Shown: piece by piece, positions 58,201 to 64,000 of the stretch | Layout: each line of letters begins with the position of its first letter | How positions within the stretch are numbered: position 1 is the first letter of the stretch | NCBI GenBank assembly: GCA_016234555.1 | Contig: JACRBJ010000086.1 | Span: 1-64,000, forward strand | Source of the DNA: Chloroflexota bacterium | GTDB taxonomy: Bacteria > Chloroflexota > Anaerolineae > Anaerolineales > Villigracilaceae | Length of the DNA: 64,000 bases | Reading direction: 5' to 3' | The notes under the pieces: model-generated | Seen by the model: only the letters and a program-made list of their open reading frames with translations | What the model was told of the DNA's origin: nothing | The model's database searches: none | Program-made: the position numbers and the translations under genes

Positions 58201-61200
58201 TCATGATACTTTAAGAACCCCCCGGCAGTATTTCTCGAAACGGTCAACTTCATGGTCAACTTGCGCGAGGATGGCGGCGGCGTTGCTTATCTCTTCCCTT
58301 TGCCCCATTTGTTCAAGTTCCAGCGCCAGTCGGGACAGTGGACCGGCGCTAAAATTGCCGGAGATTCCCTTCAAGCTGTGCGCATGACGGAAGAACTCCT
58401 TGATGTTTCCTTCTTTCAGGGCGGTCTTCATCGCGGCAACCCTGTCGGGCAGGTCGGCGAGAAAAGAGCGGCAGATTTCGTTGAATATTTCCCGGTCGTT
58501 GAGGAAGTGCGGCATTGCGTCTGTAAAATTCATGGGCGGCTCCTCTTCCATCGCCGCCAGGATTGGCATATTGGATTGCGGTTGGGAAGCCGCTGCGCCG
58601 TCCCCGGTTGGGATGTCCTTGCGCTGGTCGGTCCACTTGCCGATTGTTTCGAATAATTCCTCCGGCTTGAGCGGCTTGGAGACGTAATCATCCATGCCCG
58701 CTTCCAGGCAGAGCTCGCGGTCGCCTTTCATTGCGCTGGCGGTCATGGCGATAATTGGGGTGTGGCGGTCGTTCCCTTCCCATTGACGGATGGCACGCGT
58801 CGCATCGTAGCCGTCCATTTCGGGCATTTGCACGTCCATTAATATTAGCCCATACTTTTCCTTTTTAGCCCGTTCCAGCGCCTGCAATCCATTTTCCGCC
58901 ATGTCCACGGAATAGCCAGCCTTCTGGAGCAGGATTACGGAGAGTTTTTGGTTGACGGGATGGTCTTCCACCAGGAGTACGCGCAGCCCCTGACGTATTT
59001 TTTCGGAGACAGAGTGACGGGTGATCAGCTTGGGCTGTTGTGGTTCGGGACGTTCTGCGATGACCGTTGAAAGCGTTTCCAGGAGAGTCTGGAGCTTTAC
59101 CGGTTTCAGTAAATAACCGGAGCAGCCGATTGCCTCCATACGGGCGGCATCGCCGCGTTGACCCATCGAGGTCAAAATGACGATCTTTACGTCCTTCAGC
59201 AGGGGATCGGCTTTTATTAGTTGCGCCGTTTTTTCACCGTCCATGCCCGGCATTTGCATGTCGAGCAGTACAACTTGGAATGGGTTGTTTTGCTGTTTGG
59301 CTGCACGAAGAACATCCAAAGCCCTTTGCCCGCTGTCAACCGTTTGTGTCCGGCAGCCAAACCCGGTTAACATTTTGGACAGGATCATGCGGTTGGTGGC
59401 ATTATCGTCCACGCCGAGAATGTGTACTCCGTAAATATTTGCCGGTTGAACCCAGGCTGGAATTTGTTCGACATCGGTGGGTGGGCGTTTCTCGTGGGGA
59501 ATTATGAACCAGAATGTACTGCCGACGCCCGGCTGGCTTTCCACCCCGATTGTTCCTTCCATCATTTCGACCAGTTGCTTGCTGATGGTTAAGCCCAGTC
59601 CAGTGCCGCCGTAGTGACGCGTGGTGGAACCATCTGCCTGGGTAAAACGTTCGAAGACCGCAGCCTGTTTTTCCAGTGGAATTCCAATGCCGGTGTCGCT
59701 TACGGAAAACCGCACTTTTACGCTGGTCTCCGTTTCATGGAAAGGCTCGGCTCGAATGACGATCTCGCCCTGGCTGGTAAATTTTATTGCGTTGCCAGTC
59801 AGGTTGATGAGCACTTGTCGCAGACGAGCTGGGTCGCCCAGAATATCTGTGTGCAAATCCGGGTGGATGTAGGAAATAAGTTCGAGGCCCTTGCTTTGCA
59901 CGCGACCCGCCAGGGTGTATGCAACATCTTCCACCGTTGTGCGCAGGTTGAAGGGGATTTTTTCCAGTTCCAGGCGTTTGGCTTCGATCTTGGAAAAGTC
60001 CAGGATATCGTTGAGCAGGGACAGGAGTGCCTCGGCGCTTTGCAGTGAAGTGGAAAGATAATCGCGCTGCTCCGAGGTAAGCTGTGTGTCGAGCGCCAAT
60101 TCGAGCATGCCGATTACGCCGTTCATCGGCGTGCGGATCTCATGACTCATGTTGGCAAGAAACTCGCTCTTTGCGCGATTGGCTTCCTCGGCTGCCTTGC
60201 GTGCGTTGTCCAGTTCGGAGATGTCGTGGTAAATGGCAACTGCGCCAACCTTTTCTCCATTAACGACCACCGGCGCCGCGGAAATCTCAACGGTAACCAG
60301 TCCGCCGTCTTTTTTGCGCCGCTCTCCAATAGTATGGACAGCATTGAACCTGGCTTGCTGGGAATAGGAAGCCGCTTCCTGATAGGTTTCCGGTGTGGAA
60401 ATGAGACTATCGAGGTTCTTTCCTAAAATTTCCCGCAGGGCGTAACCGTACAAATTTTCAAATGCGGGGTTGCAGGAGATGATATTGTCCTGCGGGTCCA
60501 ACACAACGATTGCGACCGGGCTGTTCAGGTTTAATGCGGACAGAAATTGTTTCTCGCGGAGAAGTTCAATTTCAGCCTGTTTCTTTTCGGTGACATCTTT
60601 GGAGATGCCGAATGTGCCGATGATGGTTCCGTGCTGGTTACGCAAGGGCATTTTGGTTGTCAGAACCCATGTGGGAGGGCGGTCTGCCCAGGTTTCCTTT
60701 TCCTCCTTGGTCATGGGCTGACCGGTGCGAACGATCTCCTGTTCATCTTCAAAGGCGGAGCGGGCGTGGTCATTGCCAAAGAAATCGAAATCCGTCTTCC
60801 CTATGACCTGCGCCGCATCGCTCAGTCCAAATGCCTTGGCGTGCGCCCTGGAGGTTTTTATGAAGCGTGATTCGGTATCCTTGAAATAGATGTAGTCCGG
60901 AGCGTTATCCAGCAGGGCATTTAAAAGATATTGCTCTCTGATGTACGCCTCCTCCATTCTTTTCTGCTCTGTAATGTCCCTGGAGATGCCAAACGTGCCG
61001 ATGATTTTTCCGTCTTTGTCGTACATTGGCATCTTTGTCGTCAGCACCCAGGTTGTTGGGCGATTGGGCCAGGTTTCCTTCTCCTCCTTGATCAGTGGGC
61101 GTCCCGTGCGGATGATTTCCTGCTCATCTTCATATGCCCGCCTGGCAGGCTCTTCGTCGAAAAAATCGAAATCCGTCTTCCCCACAAGGTCTGTCGGATC

Positions 61201-61329
61201 GTCCACCCTGAAATAGGCGGCAAGCGACCTTGATGTTTTAATAAAGCGTCCCGATAAGTCCTTGAAGTAGATGTAATCGGGGTTATTATCCATCAAGAGA
61301 TTAAAAAGATATTGCTCTTGCAGCGACAT
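58201..61329 (-). CDS. Hybrid histidine kinase: 3 PAS, HisKA, HATPase, 2 REC, HPt
   Basis: A 1042-residue cytoplasmic hybrid kinase. Domains in order: PAS1 (about 8-118), PAS2 (about 135-245), PAS3 (about 260-372), HisKA with phosphoacceptor His396 in ANMSHEIRTPMNG, HATPase (about 495-610, LGLTISKQLVE), REC1 (LGVDDNATNRM...DMQMPGMDG), REC2 (LLVEDHPVNQK...MDVQMPEMDG) and HPt (RHAHSLKGISGNF, about 1005-1017). PAS1 and PAS2 are near-identical in many stretches (GKTDFDFF, EEKETW, TTWVLTTKMP), a recent tandem duplication. Phosphotransfer to a separate response regulator is expected; none is adjacent. ATG at 61329 has AAAGGAG 7 bases before it; the TTG two codons earlier is less likely. Confidence 0.92.
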   Translation of the reverse strand: MSLQEQYLFNLLMDNNPDYIYFKDLSGRFIKTSRSLAAYFRVDDPTDLVGKTDFDFFDEEPARRAYEDEQEIIRTGRPLIKEEKETWPNRPTTWVLTTKMPMYDKDGKIIGTFGISRDITEQKRMEEAYIREQYLLNALLDNAPDYIYFKDTESRFIKTSRAHAKAFGLSDAAQVIGKTDFDFFGNDHARSAFEDEQEIVRTGQPMTKEEKETWADRPPTWVLTTKMPLRNQHGTIIGTFGISKDVTEKKQAEIELLREKQFLSALNLNSPVAIVVLDPQDNIISCNPAFENLYGYALREILGKNLDSLISTPETYQEAASYSQQARFNAVHTIGERRKKDGGLVTVEISAAPVVVNGEKVGAVAIYHDISELDNARKAAEEANRAKSEFLANMSHEIRTPMNGVIGMLELALDTQLTSEQRDYLSTSLQSAEALLSLLNDILDFSKIEAKRLELEKIPFNLRTTVEDVAYTLAGRVQSKGLELISYIHPDLHTDILGDPARLRQVLINLTGNAIKFTSQGEIVIRAEPFHETETSVKVRFSVSDTGIGIPLEKQAAVFERFTQADGSTTRHYGGTGLGLTISKQLVEMMEGTIGVESQPGVGSTFWFIIPHEKRPPTDVEQIPAWVQPANIYGVHILGVDDNATNRMILSKMLTGFGCRTQTVDSGQRALDVLRAAKQQNNPFQVVLLDMQMPGMDGEKTAQLIKADPLLKDVKIVILTSMGQRGDAARMEAIGCSGYLLKPVKLQTLLETLSTVIAERPEPQQPKLITRHSVSEKIRQGLRVLLVEDHPVNQKLSVILLQKAGYSVDMAENGLQALERAKKEKYGLILMDVQMPEMDGYDATRAIRQWEGNDRHTPIIAMTASAMKGDRELCLEAGMDDYVSKPLKPEELFETIGKWTDQRKDIPTGDGAAASQPQSNMPILAAMEEEPPMNFTDAMPHFLNDREIFNEICRSFLADLPDRVAAMKTALKEGNIKEFFRHAHSLKGISGNFSAGPLSRLALELEQMGQREEISNAAAILAQVDHEVDRFEKYCRGVLKVS

Positions 61330-61462
61330 TTGCAATCTCCTTTCCTGCAGCGCTTCTCATCAAGGGCGGCAGGCAAGCCATTAGAACGAGACGGTTGTTT
61401 CGTCTATCCTAACATGAATTAATGGGGGGAAACAGTTAAAAAATAATTGGGAAGCGGCATGG

Positions 61463-62644
61463 TCAGGGATTTGTCCCCGCTGGCGGCTGACTCTTCAGTC
61501 CAATGAGACTAACCATCAGTCCAAGCAGAAGAGTCACTGCACCGCTGTAAAACGGATATTCGATGTTAATGTCGTAAATGCACCCACCCCAAAGGGGACC
61601 AACCACGCGCCCAAGGCTGGTCATTGCGCTGTTGAGTCCCATCACCGTGCCCTGAGCCTCTCCTGCAAAGTTGGAGATGTACGAGTTAAGTGCGGGACCA
61701 ATCAGTGCGAGTGAAAGGATGAAGAATCCAAGCGCCAGCATGACGGTAATGTAATTCATGGCAAGAGCAACCAGCACAAAGCCAATCGATCCACCAAGCA
61801 GTCCGACCTTGACCAAGTTGAGATCGCCGAATTTTTTCGTCAGCGGACCAACCAGCCCGCCCTGCGCGAGAATCAGGATTCCGCCCATCAACATCCAGAT
61901 CGTGCCGACCTGTGTGGTGTCGAAGGCAAGTTTGTCCACCACGTACAAGCCGATCATGCCTTGAAAGTTGGTCATGCCGAAACTCATGATGAAGATGAGC
62001 AGGAGCAGAATCCCTGCAGGGCTGAACAGGATGCGCAGGTAAACCTCGCGGGTCGGGGATGCTTGTTTCCCAGTATCAGATTTGGGGACGCGTGATTCGG
62101 GCAGAAGGAAAATCACCAGCAGCAGGGCAAGGAATGCGAGTCCCGATCCGATGAAGAATGGCAGGGAAAGCGAATCGGTGGAGAGTAATCCGCCCATCAG
62201 CGGACCGAGGATGACGCCCACGCCGACCATCGCGCCAAGTTGCCCCATGCCTTTGCTTTTTTCCTGTTGCGGGGTGTTGTCGCCGATGTATGCCATCGCG
62301 GTGGGCATTGTCGCCGAGGAGAGAATGCCAGAAAGCGAGCGGGCGATGAAAAGCATGGCGAATGATTTTGCCAGCCCAAACATGAAGAGCGTGACGGCAT
62401 AGCCAAGCACGCCGACAGAGAGGATGGGCTTGCGCCCGTATCGGTCGGAGAGAATGCCCCAGAGCGGCGCGGAGACGAGTTGCATCAACGAGTAAGTAGA
62501 CATCAGCCAGCCGAGTTCCGTTCCGCCCGCGCCGAAGTGCTCGATATAAAACGGCATGATGGGCATCACCATCCCATAGCCGAGCATCACCACGAGCAGG
62601 GTGAAGGAAAGGATGAAGAGATTTTTGCGGCTGGCTGTGTTCAT
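61463..62644 (-). CDS. MFS efflux transporter (TetA/drug-resistance type)
   Basis: A 393-residue transporter with 12 helices. Motif A between helices 2 and 3 is GILSDRYGRKPI, and motif C-like GVILGPLMGG is in helix 5. The start (MVMPIMPFYIEHFG) resembles drug/H+ antiporters of the DHA1 group such as TetA, but the substrate is unknown. It is the last gene of an operon with VanZ-like, NTF2-like and a PEP-utilising enzyme: 14 bases after VanZ. The SD is weak. Bases 61336-61462 are a short non-coding stretch ahead of the kinase. Confidence 0.85.
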   Translation of the reverse strand: MNTASRKNLFILSFTLLVVMLGYGMVMPIMPFYIEHFGAGGTELGWLMSTYSLMQLVSAPLWGILSDRYGRKPILSVGVLGYAVTLFMFGLAKSFAMLFIARSLSGILSSATMPTAMAYIGDNTPQQEKSKGMGQLGAMVGVGVILGPLMGGLLSTDSLSLPFFIGSGLAFLALLLVIFLLPESRVPKSDTGKQASPTREVYLRILFSPAGILLLLIFIMSFGMTNFQGMIGLYVVDKLAFDTTQVGTIWMLMGGILILAQGGLVGPLTKKFGDLNLVKVGLLGGSIGFVLVALAMNYITVMLALGFFILSLALIGPALNSYISNFAGEAQGTVMGLNSAMTSLGRVVGPLWGGCIYDINIEYPFYSGAVTLLLGLMVSLIGLKSQPPAGTNP

Positions 62645-62658
62645 GGCATAACCAATCT

Positions 62659-63030
62659 TTATTGTTCAGCCCAATGCGGAATCAACCGTGGAAATATCGC
62701 CAGATCAAGCAATATTCCAAGTAATATTCCGCCTGCATAGGCAAGGATATCGAACGGGTCAAAAGTGTTTCCGAAGATCGGGTATCCAAAATATTGGGAG
62801 GCTTCCACAAGGCAGCCAAAGCCAAAGATGGTGCAGGCGCGAAAGGCTGTCGATCGAATCACTTTGTTTTGGAATAGACTCATCAGCAGGAACAAGGTCA
62901 TTGGCAACAACATGTTAATCAAGTAGCCATTGACGAAAACGGGAAAAGGTCCCCGGTAATCTTCACCTGTGACGAAGTGAAGCGCGCCAACAGCGAGGGC
63001 GATGCCCGTGATAATCAGTTTTTTGTTCAT
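62659..63030 (-). CDS. VanZ-like membrane protein
   Basis: A 123-residue protein with about four helices and the VanZ-like end: VEASQYFGY, TFDPFDILAYAGGILLG. It belongs to the VanZ/DUF2809-like group; VanZ gives low-level teicoplanin resistance in enterococci, while most relatives have no known function. The ATG at 63030 is chosen because the family begins with a basic residue and a helix; upstream codons overlap the NTF2-like gene. It is 29 bases from it. Confidence 0.7.
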   Translation of the reverse strand: MNKKLIITGIALAVGALHFVTGEDYRGPFPVFVNGYLINMLLPMTLFLLMSLFQNKVIRSTAFRACTIFGFGCLVEASQYFGYPIFGNTFDPFDILAYAGGILLGILLDLAIFPRLIPHWAEQ

Positions 63031-63059
63031 TGATCTGACCAGTCTCCATGGCGGGTGAG

Positions 63060-63476
63060 TCAATCATCTTTTGGGAATGAGAAATGCATTTGAACCACGA
63101 CCCATTTGCCGTCCCGCTTTTCCAGCGTTCCCGTCCAGCGGGCATTATCCCAGCCAGTGGGTTGACCGTTCCAAAGGGCATGGTCATCGAGGAAGCAGGA
63201 ATACCAGGCGGCGTTTCCCAATTCGGTAAATTTTAGACGCAAGTCTTTTACTGCAAAGTCTGTGGCTTTGAATGCATCCTTCATCCAGACCCGCTCGCCC
63301 AGACTCTTGAACGTCTCAAACCCAATGACCGTGCTTTTTGAATCGGGATGGAAGATGAAGAAGTCGTCATCCTGGGCCACGATGGAAAACAACCTGTCGA
63401 GGTCCTTGGTCAATGCCCAGCCGATGCAGTCGTGAATAATCTTTTCGACTTCGAGTCTTTCCGCTTCTGCTGGCAT
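63060..63476 (-). CDS. NTF2-like (SnoaL/DUF4440-type) protein
   Basis: A 138-residue cone-barrel protein of the NTF2/SnoaL superfamily: ERLEVEKIIHDCIGWALTKDL helix, LFSIVAQDDDFFIFHP, and WTGTLEKRDGKWVVVQMHFSF at the end. Such proteins bind or convert small hydrophobic ligands; many DUF4440 members have no known activity. AAAGGAGAAATCAA precedes ATG. It is co-oriented with the VanZ-like gene. Confidence 0.8.
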   Translation of the reverse strand: MPAEAERLEVEKIIHDCIGWALTKDLDRLFSIVAQDDDFFIFHPDSKSTVIGFETFKSLGERVWMKDAFKATDFAVKDLRLKFTELGNAAWYSCFLDDHALWNGQPTGWDNARWTGTLEKRDGKWVVVQMHFSFPKDD

Positions 63477-63494
63477 TTGATTTCTCCTTTCCGT

Positions 63495-64000
63495 TTATTT
63501 CAACTCCACCGTCCCTGCGCCGCCGTCCACGGTGACAGTCTGGCCATCCTGAATGCGGCGCGTGGCATTTCCTGTTGCCAGCACGGCTGGGATTCCATAT
63601 TCGCGTGCGACGATGGAACTGTGGCTCAATGGTCCGCCGATGTCCGTCACGACGGCGGACGCCATCGTAAAGAGCGGAGTCCAGGCGGGAGTGGTGGTGA
63701 CGGCGACCAGCACGTCGCCCTGTTTCATCTTGTTGAAGTCTTCGGGTCCCAGCATGACACATGCCTTTGCCGTGACCTTGCCCGCGCTGGCGGCAAACCC
63801 TTTGAGCGTGTCACCATGCTGGATGCCGTGTGGCATGAAGATCGAGAACCAGGCATCCTTTGGGATGAACGGTGGAGGTGTGAGTCGGCGGTGGAATTGC
63901 CATTCGGCTTTGTGCTCGTTCACCTTTTCAACTTGATTCTCCAGCGCCTCGCCCCTGTCCAACTTTGCAGCGAGCGCGTCCAATTCGTCCGCTTGCAGCC
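63495..64000 (-). CDS. PEP-utilising enzyme C-terminal (swivelling) domain, partial
   Basis: The C-terminal 168 residues of a larger protein cut by the right edge. The phosphohistidine swivelling domain of PEP-synthase/pyruvate phosphate dikinase and rifampicin phosphotransferase is clear: TTTPAWTPLFTMASAVVTDIGGPLSHSSIVAREYG with the His in GGPLSHSS, followed by IPAVLATGNATRRIQDG (in outline). The frame continues to the edge without a start; the 'M' in the frame is TTG. The full-length protein should contain an ATP-grasp domain. AAAGGAG of the NTF2-like gene starts just after its stop, so it heads that operon. Confidence 0.8.
   Translation of the reverse strand, partial: LQADELDALAAKLDRGEALENQVEKVNEHKAEWQFHRRLTPPPFIPKDAWFSIFMPHGIQHGDTLKGFAASAGKVTAKACVMLGPEDFNKMKQGDVLVAVTTTPAWTPLFTMASAVVTDIGGPLSHSSIVAREYGIPAVLATGNATRRIQDGQTVTVDGGAGTVELK

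Overview
The window looks like a chromosomal segment of a Chloroflexota bacterium, most likely class Anaerolineae. This is inferred from gene style, not from a marker phylogeny: lipoproteins with long Thr/Pro linkers, a transmembrane WD40 protein, a sortase fused to a Gly-rich secreted domain, DUF4386 and DUF418 membrane proteins, and a 7TM-PAS histidine kinase. Many transcription units have a TATAAT box very close to the start codon. Housekeeping genes (rpmF, fabD, typA, dinB) are scattered among accessory genes. There are no rRNA or tRNA genes, no CRISPR array and no complete insertion sequence; only a transposase tail lies at the left edge.

Layout. 1-4.7 kb: transposase tail, then a minus-strand GMC oxidoreductase / membrane protein / SIMPL operon and a lipoprotein. 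4.8-7.2 kb: ROK sugar kinase and class III aminotransferase. 7.3-11.9 kb: Gly-rich sortase fusion, Asp/Glu racemase, thioesterase and a polytopic membrane protein. 12-18 kb: WD40 protein, rpmF with a clear promoter and leader hairpin, fabD, a PLD-like lipoprotein and a TIR protein. 18-23.3 kb: two operons, each headed by a TetR regulator with a perfect palindrome over its own promoter. 23.3-27.2 kb: membrane proteins including a LiaF-like pair, a metallophosphoesterase and a membrane protein built from internal repeats. 27.2-31.8 kb: a decayed region with gene remnants, a CsbD-like gene, a broken deazaflavin-dependent reductase, a methyltransferase, DUF3891 and a second copy of the lipoprotein. 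31.8-36.2 kb: UvrD-like helicase, two small membrane proteins and a membrane glycosyltransferase-like protein.

36.2-40.2 kb is the first highlight: a minus-strand cluster of a TIM-barrel sugar isomerase-like protein, LuxS, a sedoheptulose-7-phosphate-cyclase-type enzyme and a UbiA prenyltransferase. luxS and the cyclase share an ATGA stop/start, so they are translationally coupled. The set partly resembles ebo-type cyclitol clusters, with LuxS as an unexpected member.

40.4-50.2 kb is the second highlight: about fifteen closely spaced minus-strand genes headed by a WYL regulator and ended by a hairpin terminator. They include three DUF3795, three GyrI-like, two HEAT-like, a ClbS/DfsB, a DUF4332 and an ASCH-like protein, plus a hydrolase. 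The combination (GyrI-like and ClbS-like proteins are known to neutralise DNA-damaging small molecules in other bacteria, and HEAT-like folds occur in alkyl-DNA glycosylases) suggests an uncharacterised genotoxin or stress protection locus. dinB lies just upstream.

50.3-64 kb: dinB, a 7TM-PAS histidine kinase, typA/BipA with a terminator-like leader, an epimerase, an ATGA-chained CPBP protease / dimeric-barrel / SET-domain operon, a large hybrid histidine kinase with duplicated PAS domains, and an operon of MFS transporter, VanZ-like, NTF2-like and the end of a PEP-utilising enzyme cut by the right edge.

Short palindromic repeats are spread through the window. Several lie between genes and fold into paired hairpins, and three G+C-rich ones sit in frame inside coding sequences (GMC oxidoreductase, and the helicase twice).
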